A stretch of 55,724 nucleotides of DNA from Candidatus Omnitrophota bacterium. GTDB lineage: Bacteria; Omnitrophota; Gorgyraeia; Zapsychrales; Zapsychraceae. This document shows, in pieces, positions 37,879-48,537 of this stretch (the first letter of the stretch is position 1; every line of letters starts with the position of its first letter). A program made the position numbers and the translations under genes. The stretch spans positions 1 to 55,724 of the forward strand of contig JACRHP010000059.1 in NCBI GenBank assembly GCA_016212005.1, read 5' to 3'. The notes beneath the pieces were generated by a model. The model saw nothing but the letters and a program-made list of their open reading frames with translations. It had not been told where the DNA came from and did no database searches.

Positions 37879-38067
37879 GCTGTGGTTTTTGCGTGTCTTG
37901 TGGGAGAATCGAAAGGAGGATTGACTGAAACGATTGACGGTGGGAGGTTTGTCAAACTGATTTTGCGAGTCACCCCCGCCTATTTTGTTCTTTTTGACCA
38001 CGCAAAAAGAACAAAATTAAAGCGCGGGGAATTTTAATTCTCTGTTCTAGGGGGTTTACAAACGTCA

Positions 38068-38111
38068 CCCTCCGCTGATTTGTCCTATCGGACAAATCAA
38101 AACGCTGAGGG
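38068..38111. terminator. hairpin downstream of nqrF
   Basis: CCCTCCGC-TGATTTGTCC-TATC-GGACAAATCA-AAAC-GCTGAGGG. Confidence 0.5.
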
Positions 38112-38113
38112 TT

Positions 38114-38143
38114 CTGAGCCACTGCCAGAAGGCAGTGGCTCAG
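38114..38143. terminator. 13-bp perfect hairpin containing the nqrF stop codon
   Basis: CTGAGCCACTGCC-AGAA-GGCAGTGGCTCAG. Confidence 0.5.
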
Positions 38144-39369
38144 AAAATATCAAACGCGATCATTTCAGGAGGTACGCCCAGGGAGTCCAGCATTTTCTGG
38201 ACGGCGGCGATCATCATGGGCGGGCCGCAGAGGTAGTATTCGATCTCTTCGGGTTCCGCGTGGTTCTTGAGATAATTCTCGTAAACGGCGTTGTGGATGA
38301 ACCCCGTCAGCCCGGTCCAGCTGTCCTCGGGCAATGGCTCGGAAAGGGCGACCTTATAGGTGAAATTAGAGAAATTTTTAGCGATGTCCTTGAATTCCTC
38401 GTCGTAGAACATCTCGCGTTTGGAACGCGCGCCGTACCAAAAACTGACCTTGCGGTCACGCGTCTTTAAAGTATGGAACAAGTGAAAGATGTGGCTGCGC
38501 ATCGGCGCCATACCCGCCCCGCCGCCGATGTAAATCATTTCCCGTTTAGTGTCTTTGATGAAAAATTCCCCGTAAGGCCCGCTCACCGTCGCCTTGTCCC
38601 CGGGTTTGAGGTTAAAAATATAGGAAGACGCTTTCCCCGGCGGCAAGGGCATGTCCTTCGGCGGCGGTGTGGCGATGCGCACGTTGAGCATCACGCGGTT
38701 GCCTTCCGCCGGGTGGTTGGCCATTGAATACGCGCGGAAAATCGGCTCTTCGTTGTGCGCCTTCAGGTCCCAGAGCTTGAATTTGTCCCAGTCGCCGCGG
38801 TATTTCTGCTCAATGTTGAAGTCCTTAAAATCAAGTCTATAGGGCGGGATGTCGATCTGGATGTAGCCGCCGGCCTTGAAGTTCAGATTCTGCCCCGGAG
38901 GTAAATCCAGGACGAGCTCCTTGATAAACGTGGCGACGTTATTGTTGGAACGCACCGTGCAGTCAAATTTCTGGATATGGAAGATCTCGTCAGGGACATG
39001 GATCTTCATATCGTTACGCACCTTGACCTGGCAGGCCAGGCGGTAATGGTCTTTTTGCATCTTGCGGGAGATCTGTCCGGTTTCCGTGGGGAGAATGCTG
39101 CCGCCGCCTTCGAGGACCTGGACCTTGCACTGGGCGCAGGTCCCGCCGCCGCCGCAGGCCGAGGGGACAAAAATCTTGTTATGGGCCAATGTGGATAATA
39201 AGGATCCGCCGGCCGCGCTCACGATGGGCTTGGGGTCGTCATTGATCAAGATCTTGCAATCACCGGGCTTGATGACCTTGATCTTGATTAAAATAATGAC
39301 AGCGGTCAGAAAGACGATAATAGCCGTAAATACGGCGGTGCTGATCAAAACATAGAAGAAAAGTGACAT
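38140..39369 (-). CDS. nqrF: Na+-translocating NADH:quinone reductase subunit F
   Basis: [18 protein letters not shown] 2Fe-2[36 protein letters not shown]; start placed at MSLFFYVL. Confidence 0.96.
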   Translation of the reverse strand: MSLFFYVLISTAVFTAIIVFLTAVIILIKIKVIKPGDCKILINDDPKPIVSAAGGSLLSTLAHNKIFVPSACGGGGTCAQCKVQVLEGGGSILPTETGQISRKMQKDHYRLACQVKVRNDMKIHVPDEIFHIQKFDCTVRSNNNVATFIKELVLDLPPGQNLNFKAGGYIQIDIPPYRLDFKDFNIEQKYRGDWDKFKLWDLKAHNEEPIFRAYSMANHPAEGNRVMLNVRIATPPPKDMPLPPGKASSYIFNLKPGDKATVSGPYGEFFIKDTKREMIYIGGGAGMAPMRSHIFHLFHTLKTRDRKVSFWYGARSKREMFYDEEFKDIAKNFSNFTYKVALSEPLPEDSWTGLTGFIHNAVYENYLKNHAEPEEIEYYLCGPPMMIAAVQKMLDSLGVPPEMIAFDIF

Positions 39370-39376
39370 ATAAACC

Positions 39377-39439
39377 GTAAATTGTAAATGGTAAATAGTT
39401 AATGGGCAAAAACCATTAACCATTAACTATTAATTTTTA
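39377..39439. repeat. palindromic element with about 7-bp tandem units (element E)
   Basis: gtaaatt gtaaatg gtaaata gttaatg g...cc attaacc attaact attaatt. Confidence 0.7.
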
Positions 39440-39440
39440 T

Positions 39441-40061
39441 TTATAACCTTATCCCGGCGAAACACATAAACCCCATGGACATCAGGCCGGAGACAAGCAT
39501 CGTGATCCCCAGCCCCCGCAACGGAGCCGGGATGTTCGAATACGCCAGCTTTTTACGGATGGCGGCCATAGCGATGATCGCCAGCGCCCAGCCGATCCCG
39601 CCGCCCAAACCGAAGACGACGGATTCCAGAAAATTATAGTTGCGCTGGTCCATAAAAAGCGCCGCGCCAAGAATCGCGCAGTTGACCGCGATCAGCGGAA
39701 GAAAGATCCCCAACGAACTATGCAAGGCCGGGGAAAATTTCTCGATAAGCATCTCGACGATCTGCGTCATGGCCGCGATGACCGCGATAAACGAGATAAA
39801 GATAAGGAAACTCAGATCGGTATTGTTGAAATTCGCGCCGAGCCAGTGCAGCGCGCCTTTGGCCAAGAAAAAATGTTTGACTGCCCAGGCGGCCGGCGTG
39901 CAGATCAGCATAACGAAAATAACCGCGATCCCCAGCCCTATGGCCGTATCAATTTTCTTGGAACAGGCGATATAAGAACAATTTCCCAAAAAGAAAGCGA
40001 GCAGAATGTTCTCAACGAATATTGCTTTTATAGCCAGATTAACATAATGAACGATATCCAT
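39441..40061 (-). CDS. nqrE: Na+-NQR subunit E
   Basis: FVENILLAFFLGNCSYIACSKK, VNCAILG. Confidence 0.96.
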   Translation of the reverse strand: MDIVHYVNLAIKAIFVENILLAFFLGNCSYIACSKKIDTAIGLGIAVIFVMLICTPAAWAVKHFFLAKGALHWLGANFNNTDLSFLIFISFIAVIAAMTQIVEMLIEKFSPALHSSLGIFLPLIAVNCAILGAALFMDQRNYNFLESVVFGLGGGIGWALAIIAMAAIRKKLAYSNIPAPLRGLGITMLVSGLMSMGFMCFAGIRL

Positions 40062-40075
40062 CGCCTTAGCCTCCC

Positions 40076-40708
40076 CTAGCTCTCTTTATATCCCGAGATC
40101 GAACGCTGGATCCAGACGATGATCCCCAAAAGGAAAAACGCCCCCGGCGCCAGGACCATCATCCCGTTATTGACATATCCTTGAGCGTACACCGAGGCGG
40201 GGATCACGTGATACCCCAGCAACGTGCCGGAGCCAAAAATCTCGCGGATAATCCCGATGATGATCAAGACAGCGCTGTACCCCGCGCCGTTGGCCAGCCC
40301 GTCGAGGAACGATTTCCACGGCGGGTTGCCCATGGCAAAGGCTTCCAGGCGTCCCATGACGATGCAATTGGTGATGATCAGCCCGACAAAAACGCTCAAT
40401 TGTTTGCTCACGTCGAACATGTACGCGCGCAGGATCTGGTCGATGCTGATCACCAGCGCCGAAACGACCGTCAACTGGACAATGATACGGATCTGGGAGG
40501 GGATAAAATTCCGGATCAGGGAAATAACAACGTTCGACCCGGCCGTGACAAAGGTCAGGCCCAGAGACATGACCAGCGCCGTCTTCAATTGGGTCGTCAC
40601 CGCCAGCGCCGAGCAGATCCCCAGGATCTGAAAAGTGATCGGGTTGGTGTCCCAAAAACCGTCTTTGAGAATTTTCTGATTTTTACTGGATAATAGCGCC
40701 TCGCCCAT
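40076..40708 (-). CDS. nqrD: Na+-NQR subunit D
   Basis: NPITFQILGICSALAVTTQLKTALVM, IITNCIVMGRLEAFAM. Confidence 0.96.
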   Translation of the reverse strand: MGEALLSSKNQKILKDGFWDTNPITFQILGICSALAVTTQLKTALVMSLGLTFVTAGSNVVISLIRNFIPSQIRIIVQLTVVSALVISIDQILRAYMFDVSKQLSVFVGLIITNCIVMGRLEAFAMGNPPWKSFLDGLANGAGYSAVLIIIGIIREIFGSGTLLGYHVIPASVYAQGYVNNGMMVLAPGAFFLLGIIVWIQRSISGYKES

Positions 40709-40734
40709 AACTCACCTCCAGGGGAATCTCCCCG

Positions 40735-41454
40735 TCAAATTTTGCGCAACTTGCTTAAATAAGCGTCATAGACCCTGACCCAGCGGTCCATCAGATCCGT
40801 AACGCCTTTGCCCGTCAACGTCGCCGCCGTGATGCCGTCCACATGATAGCTCAATTCGTCCTTGCTGACAACATCCGCGGCCTTTCCTTTAACGACGATG
40901 GTTGGCGTCAATTTATGATCTTTGAGGGAATAAATCGTCTTGCCTTTAAAATTATTCTGGAACCACTCTTTCTCTATTTCTCCGCCTAACCCCGGCGTTT
41001 CGCCGTGCTTGTAAAACGTGATCCCGCGGATCGTGGTCGCGTCGGCCTCCACGGCGAGATATCCATAGAGCGTCGACCACAACCCCTGGCCGACGACAGG
41101 GAAGGCGTAAGCGACAACCTGTCCGCCTTCCTTATATAAATACAACGGGAACAGATTTGTGTCTTTTCCCGTCAACTGCTTCGGTTTCTTGCCTTCAACG
41201 ACATTGCCTTTATCGTCAATGACCACTTCCTCGATCTTGCTGTCATAGACCTTCAGGACATCCGCCGCCTTCGTTTTGGGCGCGACCGGCTCTTTGAGGA
41301 CAACCGCCTTGAGGATATTCCTCTTGACATCCAGTTCCTCGTTCAATTCCTTTTGGGGCCGCAGGCCTTCCGAGAAAACGGAAAGGAGGACGCCGCTGAC
41401 GACACAGACGATGATCGCGAAGACAAAAGTATACCGTGTGCTGTTGGTATTCAT
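40735..41454 (-). CDS. nqrC: Na+-NQR subunit C
   Basis: GQGLWSTLYGYLAVEAD, HGETPGLGGEI, DGITAATLTGKGV flavinylation site. Confidence 0.95.
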   Translation of the reverse strand: MNTNSTRYTFVFAIIVCVVSGVLLSVFSEGLRPQKELNEELDVKRNILKAVVLKEPVAPKTKAADVLKVYDSKIEEVVIDDKGNVVEGKKPKQLTGKDTNLFPLYLYKEGGQVVAYAFPVVGQGLWSTLYGYLAVEADATTIRGITFYKHGETPGLGGEIEKEWFQNNFKGKTIYSLKDHKLTPTIVVKGKAADVVSKDELSYHVDGITAATLTGKGVTDLMDRWVRVYDAYLSKLRKI

Positions 41455-42614
41455 GATTTAACCCGCACGCGCCGCTTGATATGGTTCTCGACGACGAAAT
41501 AATCAATTAATGGCGCAAAAGCGTTCATAAACAAGATCGCGAGCATGGTGCCTTCCGGATACGCCGGGTTGACCACCCGGATCAAAACTGTCAGGACGCC
41601 GATCAAAAACCCGTAAATCCACCGGCCTGTATTGGTCGCGGCGGCCGAGACCGGGTCGGTCGCCATAAAAACAGCCCCGAAGGCGAACCCGCCCATCACC
41701 AGGTGCCAGTACGGCGGCAGGGCGAAAAACGCCAACCGGTCAGTCCCCTTCAAAAAATAAAATATCCCCGACATGGCCAAAAGCCCCAGGACGCAACTGA
41801 CGACAACCCGCCAGCTCGCCACGCGGGTGACCAAAAGGAACGCCAGACCGACCAGGCACGCCAGCGCCGAAGTCTCTCCGATCGACCCGGGGATAAACCC
41901 ATAAAACATATTGTTGAAATTATATCCGGCATCCGCGAGCGCCTGCACGACCGAAGTCCCTTTCGGGGCGGCCGCCGCGACCGCGAGCGGTGTCGCGCGG
42001 GTATAACCGTCGACCGCGACCCACGCCGTCGACCCGGAGATCTGCGCCGGGTACGCGAAAAAGAGGAACGCGCGCGCGACCAGGGCAGGGTTGAACACGT
42101 TCATCCCCGTGCCGCCAAAAATTTCCTTGCCGAAGACAACGCCGAAGGATATCCCCACCGCGACCTGCCAAAGGGGTATCGTCGGCGGGAGCGTGAGCGC
42201 GAACAGAATGCCCGTGACCAAAAAACCTTCATTAATTTCATGTTTGCGCGTGACGGCGAACAAAACTTCCCACAACCCGCCGGCGGCATAGCTGACCACA
42301 ATGATGGGAATAACTTTCCAGGCGCCGGCCGCCATCGCCCCCCAGAACGAATGGGCCAGGCCTTTGGCCAGCTCGATCTGGTAACCGGTGTTATAGATCC
42401 CGAACAATGTCGCCGGGACAAGCGCGAGCACGACAAAGCTCATCACGCGTTTGAGGTCCGCCGCGTCGCGCACGAAAGGAGCCTTGGGCGCGGTCTTGCC
42501 GGGCGTTAATAAGAAAGTATCCAGCGCTTCATATAAAGGATACAGTTTCTCAAGGGGCTTGCCCTTTTCGAATAACTGTCCGACTTTTTTTAATTGTTCT
42601 TCAATGAATTTCAT
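41451..42614 (-). CDS. nqrB: Na+-NQR subunit B
   Basis: TGMNVFNPALVARAFLFFAYP, FIPGSIGETSALA, MATDPVSAAATN. Confidence 0.96.
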   Translation of the reverse strand: MKFIEEQLKKVGQLFEKGKPLEKLYPLYEALDTFLLTPGKTAPKAPFVRDAADLKRVMSFVVLALVPATLFGIYNTGYQIELAKGLAHSFWGAMAAGAWKVIPIIVVSYAAGGLWEVLFAVTRKHEINEGFLVTGILFALTLPPTIPLWQVAVGISFGVVFGKEIFGGTGMNVFNPALVARAFLFFAYPAQISGSTAWVAVDGYTRATPLAVAAAAPKGTSVVQALADAGYNFNNMFYGFIPGSIGETSALACLVGLAFLLVTRVASWRVVVSCVLGLLAMSGIFYFLKGTDRLAFFALPPYWHLVMGGFAFGAVFMATDPVSAAATNTGRWIYGFLIGVLTVLIRVVNPAYPEGTMLAILFMNAFAPLIDYFVVENHIKRRVRVKS

Positions 42615-42625
42615 AAGAAATATTT

Positions 42626-43981
42626 TTACCCTTCTTTCTCAATCAAATCCAGCCCTTCGCGGATGATTCCACCCACGTCCGTCTTCGACGGGCAGGCGAA
42701 GCTGCAGAGCGCGAAATCTTCCTCATCGCATTCCAGGATGCCCAGCCGCTCGGCCTCTTCAATGTCTCCGCTGATAACCGCCTTGAGGAGAAAATACGTC
42801 ATGATGTCCAGCGGCACGAACTGGTCGTAGATGTCATTGAGCACGATCGCCCGGTCGCTGCCGTTTTTATCCGTCGTCAGCGAAACCTCTCCCTGCGAAG
42901 AAGGCAAAAATGAGGACACAAATGTTTTTGAAAAGCTGTATTTGTCCAACCCCGGAGACATCCACCCTAAAAGCGTCCTCTGGCCGCCCGCGGGGACCAC
43001 GGTCACCTGGGAATCATAAAAACGCAAAAATCCTTTTTCCCCCACCTCTCTGCCGGCCAGGACACTTCCGCAGAGGCAGCGCATTCCAGCCAGATTGCTT
43101 CCCTTTAATAATAAAGACAGCGGAGCGCCGGTGATCGTCTTGACATAACCCCGCCGGGCGACCCCTTCGCCGGTGACAGCGACCACCCGATCGGGTGAAT
43201 AAACGCCGTCCAGGAAAAGGCCCGCTATCCGCAGGACATCCTGCGCCTCAACGTACCAGACATGATCTCCCTTGTGGACCGGGTCCAGATAATGGATATG
43301 CGTGCTGACGTTCCCGGACGGATGCGGCCCGGCGAAATAATGCGTTTCCACCCTCTGTGCCTGGGTCAAGGCCCTGGCCTGGGCGCCGTCACGGGCGCAA
43401 AGATATACTTTACCTTCGGTAAACTTGCGCAGGATGTCCAGGCCGGTCTGGAACCGCGCTTCCTGGCCGTTCAAAATAAAATCAATGTCCGCCGCCAGCG
43501 GCTCGGTATTCATGGCATGGACAAATATCGACTTGGGGGATTCCCCGGGGTGAGCGATACGGGAAAACGGCCTCTGCCGCAGGACCGGCCACAGCCCTGA
43601 TCCCAGAAGCGCCCTTTCAACGTCCTCCCGGGAAAGGCCGGCGATCTCGGCGGAAGGGACCTTGCGGAACGTAACGGCTTCCTGGCGGCCGTCGGCCTCG
43701 ATCACGATGTCCAGGAGCGCGCGCTTCTCGCCGCGGTTGACGGCAATCACTTTTCCGCTGACGGGAGAAACGACCTTCAGCTGCGGATAATGCTTGTCCT
43801 CAAAGAGCGGGCTGCCGACTTTGACGGGGTCGCCTTCTTTCACGCGCAGGCTGGCCTTGACGCCCTTGAAATCCGACGGGACGACTGCCGCGCGCTGCGG
43901 CAACGGCGCCGTCGCGACTTCTTTGGGCGCCGCGCCTTTAAGCCGGATATCCCTTCCCTGTTTTATATGAAAGACTGCCAT
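42626..43981 (-). CDS. nqrA: Na+-NQR subunit A
   Basis: MAVFHIKQGRDIRLKGAA, GEVSLTTDKNGSDRA, SFACPSKTDVGGIIREGLDLIEKEG. Confidence 0.95.
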   Translation of the reverse strand: MAVFHIKQGRDIRLKGAAPKEVATAPLPQRAAVVPSDFKGVKASLRVKEGDPVKVGSPLFEDKHYPQLKVVSPVSGKVIAVNRGEKRALLDIVIEADGRQEAVTFRKVPSAEIAGLSREDVERALLGSGLWPVLRQRPFSRIAHPGESPKSIFVHAMNTEPLAADIDFILNGQEARFQTGLDILRKFTEGKVYLCARDGAQARALTQAQRVETHYFAGPHPSGNVSTHIHYLDPVHKGDHVWYVEAQDVLRIAGLFLDGVYSPDRVVAVTGEGVARRGYVKTITGAPLSLLLKGSNLAGMRCLCGSVLAGREVGEKGFLRFYDSQVTVVPAGGQRTLLGWMSPGLDKYSFSKTFVSSFLPSSQGEVSLTTDKNGSDRAIVLNDIYDQFVPLDIMTYFLLKAVISGDIEEAERLGILECDEEDFALCSFACPSKTDVGGIIREGLDLIEKEG

Positions 43982-44067
43982 CTTATTAAAATATTTTTGG
44001 AAATTTAGAACCGGTGAAACGAGAGGGTTTGATCCTTTTAATATGGAAGCCAGATAGTACCACCGCA

Positions 44068-44096
44068 CAAATAAAAAATCAAGCGAATTTTGTCAA
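44068..44096 (-). promoter_or_regulatory. possible promoter of the nqr operon
   Basis: TTGACA-17 nt-TATTTG. Confidence 0.4.
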
Positions 44097-44100
44097 GATG

Positions 44101-45204
44101 TCAGGAATTCGCCAGTATCGTGTCCACGTCCACGTATTTCTTGACGAGGCCGGTCACTTCCCGGATCTTGTCCTTGTCCGTCTTCTGGATCTTGCAAATA
44201 AGATGTTCTATCCTGCCGGCTACCGTATAAGTGTCCTCGTCCGTGAGCAGGATGGGGATCTGGCTTTTTTTGAGAAGGTCGACGATCTTGGCCGTGGGCT
44301 GCAGGCCGCCCGTCAGGATGATCCCCGAGATGTGGAACCCCTGGCTTCCCCGGGCCAGGTGGGAACTGACGGCCAGCAGGATATTGTCCACCCGGTCGCC
44401 GGAGGTCAACACCAGCGTCCCTTCTTTTAAATAATGGATCATATTATGCGGCTCCATGGCCCCGACGATCGTGTGCTTGACGCGCCGCGCAAGGCCCCGG
44501 TCCCCGCCGAGCAATTTGAGGTTCAGGCCGTTCTTGACCTGCTCAACGGTCGGCGTGCTCAACAAAGGGTCCAGCGGGATCACGCCCAGGAGTCTGATCC
44601 CTTTATGGGACAACCCCTGCCTTAACGCGCGTTCGACCTTTTCATATTTCTCCGGCAGGACCTTGTTGACGATGACCCCCATCACCTCGACGCCCTTGAG
44701 GTCGAAAAGGGCCTTGTTCAAAACGATCTCGTCGATAGTCTTGCCGATGCCCCCTTCGCCGATAATGATCGCTTTGGAGCCCAGAAGTTTGGCGACATCG
44801 GCGTTGGAAAGGTCGATGACCGAGCCGACCCCGGCGTGCCCCGTCCCTTCGATGATGATGGCCTCCTTGCCGCGCTTGAGGTCGTTGAAAGCCTTGAGGA
44901 TGGTCTCTTCCAGTTTCTCCTTGTGCGGGTTGAAAATATATTTTTCGGTATACCCGCGGCCGATGGTGACCGGGCTCATCTCCTTGAACTTTTTCCTGGT
45001 ATGGAAGACCTCGGCGATCAGGTAGGAATCCTTGTCGATATCGAGGTCCCCGACGTGCACGTACTGCTGGCCGACGGGTTTCATGAACGCGGTCTTGATC
45101 TGGCGCTCTTTGAGGATCTGGTACAGGCCCAGGGAGATCGAAGTCTTGCCGGCGTTCTGGTATATCGAGGATAAAAATATATTTTTGACAGGATGCTCGG
45201 TCAT
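44101..45204 (-). CDS. BioD-like P-loop protein with DRTGG domain (phosphotransacetylase N-terminal-like)
   Basis: [47 protein letters not shown]-type C-terminus; start at MTEHPVKN, 4 bp overlap with sucD. Confidence 0.8.
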   Translation of the reverse strand: MTEHPVKNIFLSSIYQNAGKTSISLGLYQILKERQIKTAFMKPVGQQYVHVGDLDIDKDSYLIAEVFHTRKKFKEMSPVTIGRGYTEKYIFNPHKEKLEETILKAFNDLKRGKEAIIIEGTGHAGVGSVIDLSNADVAKLLGSKAIIIGEGGIGKTIDEIVLNKALFDLKGVEVMGVIVNKVLPEKYEKVERALRQGLSHKGIRLLGVIPLDPLLSTPTVEQVKNGLNLKLLGGDRGLARRVKHTIVGAMEPHNMIHYLKEGTLVLTSGDRVDNILLAVSSHLARGSQGFHISGIILTGGLQPTAKIVDLLKKSQIPILLTDEDTYTVAGRIEHLICKIQKTDKDKIREVTGLVKKYVDVDTILANS

Positions 45205-46079
45205 GAGGAGCACTTCAGTTTTTGTTTGAAGGCCGCGGGGATCTCTTCCGGGAAATCCACCACCGTCACCCCCGCTCCCTTCAAGACTTCCCGTTTGGCC
45301 TCGGCCGTGCTCTTGCCCGAGGAGATAATGGCGCCGGCGTGTCCCATGCGCTTGCCCGGCGGGGCGCTGCGCCCGGCGATAAACGCAACAACGGGTTTGG
45401 TGGCTTCCTTCCTGATGTATTCCGCGGCGATCTGTTCGTCTTCCCCGCCGATCTCCCCGACCATGACAACCCCTTCGGTCTCGTCGTCGCGCATGAACAT
45501 CTCCAGGGCCTCGACAAAACGCGTGCCGATGATCGGGTCCCCGCCCAGGCCCACGCACGTCGACTGGCCGATCCCCTGGTACGTCAGGCTGTGGACGACT
45601 TCATAGGTGAGCGTGCCGCTGCGCGAAACGATGCCGATCGGCCCCGGGACGTGGATATGCCCGGGCATGATCCCGACCTTGGCCTTCCCCGGAGAGATAA
45701 CGCCGGGACAATTGGGCCCGATCAGCCGGATGCCCGTCCCCTTTAAAGCCCGCATCACTTCCACCATGTCCAGGACCGGGATGCCTTCGGTAATGCAGAT
45801 GATCAAATTGATCCCGGCGCGGATATCCTCCAGGAGCGCGTCTTTGGCGAACTTGGCCGGGACATAGATGACGGCCGTATCCGCTTTCGTCTTCTCTTTG
45901 GCCTCAGCCACGGTGTTGAACACCGGCACCCCGGCAACTTCCTGGCCGCCCTTGCCCGGCGTCACGCCGCCGACCACACGGGTGCCGTAAGCGACCATCT
46001 GCTGGGTGTGGAACGACCCGTCGCGGCCGGTAACGCCCTGCACGATGACCCGGGAATTTTGGCTGATAAGGATACTCAT
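45201..46079 (-). CDS. sucD: succinyl-CoA synthetase alpha subunit
   Basis: [60 protein letters not shown]. Confidence 0.97.
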   Translation of the reverse strand: MSILISQNSRVIVQGVTGRDGSFHTQQMVAYGTRVVGGVTPGKGGQEVAGVPVFNTVAEAKEKTKADTAVIYVPAKFAKDALLEDIRAGINLIICITEGIPVLDMVEVMRALKGTGIRLIGPNCPGVISPGKAKVGIMPGHIHVPGPIGIVSRSGTLTYEVVHSLTYQGIGQSTCVGLGGDPIIGTRFVEALEMFMRDDETEGVVMVGEIGGEDEQIAAEYIRKEATKPVVAFIAGRSAPPGKRMGHAGAIISSGKSTAEAKREVLKGAGVTVVDFPEEIPAAFKQKLKCSS

Positions 46080-47209
46080 CGCTTGGCTATGGCCACGACT
46101 TCGCGGATGGCCTCCCCCATCGTCGGATAAGTGCTGATCCGGTGTTCGGCCAAAAGGGCCTTGGCTTCCTTTTCGTTGGTGCCGATCAGGCGCACGACCA
46201 GCGGGACCCTTAGATCAAGGCGTTTGCGGGCTTCGATGATCCCCCGGGCGATATCGTCACAGCGCGTGATCCCGCCGAATATATTGATCAGAATGGCCTT
46301 GACGTCCTTGTTATGTAAAATGATCGTCAGGGCGTTGACCACCTTTTCCGGGTTGGAACTCCCGCCCACGTCCAGAAAGTTCGCCGGCGCGCCGCCGACG
46401 AGGTTGATGATGTCCACCGTCGCCATGGCCAGGCCCGCCCCGTTGACGACACAGCCGACGTTACCGTCCAGACGGACAAAACTAAGGCCGTATTGCCTGG
46501 CCTGCGCCTCATCAGGCTCCTCGTAATGGATATCCTGCAGCTTCCAGATGTCCTCGTGGCGGAAAAGGGCGTTATCGTCGAAGTTGATCTTGGCGTCGGC
46601 GGCCAGCATCTCGTCCCGGTCGTCGATGACCAGGGGGTTGATCTCGGCCAGCGAACAGTCATAGGCGAAAAACGTCTTGATCAGGCCGCGGAAAACCTCC
46701 GTGCCTTTTTCCTGATACCGCGGCTCGCTGAAAACGGACCGGATGAACGCTTCCCAGCGCGGCCCGCTGAGCTCAAAGGAACCTTCAAGGTAATATTTTT
46801 TGATCGCCCGCGGGTTGGTCTGGGCCGTTTCCTCGATGTCCACGCCGCCGGCGGAGCTGGCAATCAGGACCACGTCACTTTGGGCGGTGTCTACCACCAT
46901 CCCGGCGTAAAATTCCTGCCGGATGGCAACGGCCCGCACGACCAGGACCTTTTCCACCGGATAGCCTTTGATCTTCAGGGCCTTCAATTGCGCGAACGCC
47001 GCGCGCAGTTCCTGCGGGCCGGCAACCTTTTTGATGCCCCCGGCCTTGCCGCGGCCGCCGACCAGGACCTGCGCCTTGAGGACAACGGGATACCCGACCG
47101 ACCCGGCGACGCGCAGGGCCTCATCGACATCGACGGCCATGCTCCCCTTGACGACCGGCACGCCGGCTTTCTCCAGCAACTCCGTGGCTTGATATTCGTG
47201 GATTTTCAT
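46076..47209 (-). CDS. sucC: succinyl-CoA synthetase beta subunit
   Basis: [59 protein letters not shown]. Confidence 0.97.
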   Translation of the reverse strand: MKIHEYQATELLEKAGVPVVKGSMAVDVDEALRVAGSVGYPVVLKAQVLVGGRGKAGGIKKVAGPQELRAAFAQLKALKIKGYPVEKVLVVRAVAIRQEFYAGMVVDTAQSDVVLIASSAGGVDIEETAQTNPRAIKKYYLEGSFELSGPRWEAFIRSVFSEPRYQEKGTEVFRGLIKTFFAYDCSLAEINPLVIDDRDEMLAADAKINFDDNALFRHEDIWKLQDIHYEEPDEAQARQYGLSFVRLDGNVGCVVNGAGLAMATVDIINLVGGAPANFLDVGGSSNPEKVVNALTIILHNKDVKAILINIFGGITRCDDIARGIIEARKRLDLRVPLVVRLIGTNEKEAKALLAEHRISTYPTMGEAIREVVAIAKR

Positions 47210-47421
47210 TTTTTTGATTTTTAAAAAACTTTTTGCGGTATTGGAAAATCGTTATTATACGATGAAACACCCGCCATATCAAGACGTTCCTGTGTCCCGC
47301 GGCAGTCCCGCGGCGGATATAACATTACACGGAACCTGGCCAAAGCCGGGACACCGGGCATTTTTTAACCTAAGAGTCTGGAGCTGTATGGACGACGAAC
47401 GCGCATGACAGGAAGCTGCCG

Positions 47422-48528
47422 TTAAATTTCATTAACAGGCAGATCCAGGGAAGGCTTTAATTGAAACCATTTCAAGACACCTAAATTCCGGATAGCCACG
47501 GCCACTTCTCTTTCATTTAAAGGAGGGCTTCTCTTTTGTTTCCATTTCATAACTTCCCTCAAAACATCGTCCTCCGTTAAATTCTTTTCGTGATTTAATT
47601 CTTTCTCGACGAATAAAACAGTGGCCACGATTTCCGCTTGATTTGTATTCAACCGTAAAAACAGATCCACAGTTTTATCAATTGAATTATCCCATCGCAA
47701 AATATCTTCTTTATATTTATCGCGGTCTTTTTCATAAGCCAATCCCGGGAGAACGCGGAACATGCTTCCCGCCTTCTGTTCCTGGATTAAACCGGCATTC
47801 GATAAACGTTTCTTGACATCATCAAGCTCCCGGCAAAAAGGCCCATATGAACTTCTGGTATGAGTTAAACCTGTCGGCAACCCCAGAGCCGTCGCGACAT
47901 AAGCGATTTTTTGGAAAATGACTCTTCCAACCGGCATATGATAGGCCTGTCTTTCAATACGATAAACAACCTCTGCCAATGCAACCCACGCGGGATTTAA
48001 TTTTTGCAAAATGGGGTTCCCTGTTCCATTCTTTCGCAAGGCAACACCCCTGCAAAGAAAATCGATTGTTAATTGTTCCCGAGGCGTTCCATATGGCGCA
48101 TACATTTTTACAGGTATGTCCCACTGGGAAAGATACTTGTAAATTAAGGGGCCGACAGCCTCCCAAAGCAACTGACCGTTGCCGCAGCCAAGAGGAGGAA
48201 GCGCTATGGATTCGATCCCCCATTCCCTATATTTCTCTGTTAATATTCTCAACCCTTTTTCAATGTCTTGCATGCGGGAAGCCGCGCGCCAATCGCTTTT
48301 TGTGGGAAAATTAATGATCTGCGGAGAAAACATGGATTCTTTAAAAAGATACGGGACCCCCGGGCTGACCTCGTGACGTTCGCACCGGGCAACGTAATCC
48401 TTGAACATCTCCGGATAACGCTCCTTGAATTCCGCCGCGATCCCCTTCCCCATGATCCCGACACAATTCACAGTATTGACGATCGTCTGCGCTCCTGATT
48501 GAAAAATATTTCCGATTAAAACTTCCAT
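47422..48528 (-). CDS. darG: DarG-like macro domain ADP-ribosyl-DNA glycohydrolase antitoxin
   Basis: NTVNCVGIMGKGIAAEFKERYPEMFKDY, ALPPLGCGNGQLLWEAVGPLI, C-terminal NLTEDDVLREVMKWKQKRSPPLNEREVAVAIRNL. Confidence 0.88.
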   Translation of the reverse strand: MEVLIGNIFQSGAQTIVNTVNCVGIMGKGIAAEFKERYPEMFKDYVARCERHEVSPGVPYLFKESMFSPQIINFPTKSDWRAASRMQDIEKGLRILTEKYREWGIESIALPPLGCGNGQLLWEAVGPLIYKYLSQWDIPVKMYAPYGTPREQLTIDFLCRGVALRKNGTGNPILQKLNPAWVALAEVVYRIERQAYHMPVGRVIFQKIAYVATALGLPTGLTHTRSSYGPFCRELDDVKKRLSNAGLIQEQKAGSMFRVLPGLAYEKDRDKYKEDILRWDNSIDKTVDLFLRLNTNQAEIVATVLFVEKELNHEKNLTEDDVLREVMKWKQKRSPPLNEREVAVAIRNLGVLKWFQLKPSLDLPVNEI

Positions 48529-48537
48529 AATTATCCT

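Noticed and set aside
39370-39423. N-terminal extension of nqrF ([18 protein letters not shown])
   Set aside because: Encoded by the palindromic element E arm; the conserved NqrF start is MSLFFYVL.
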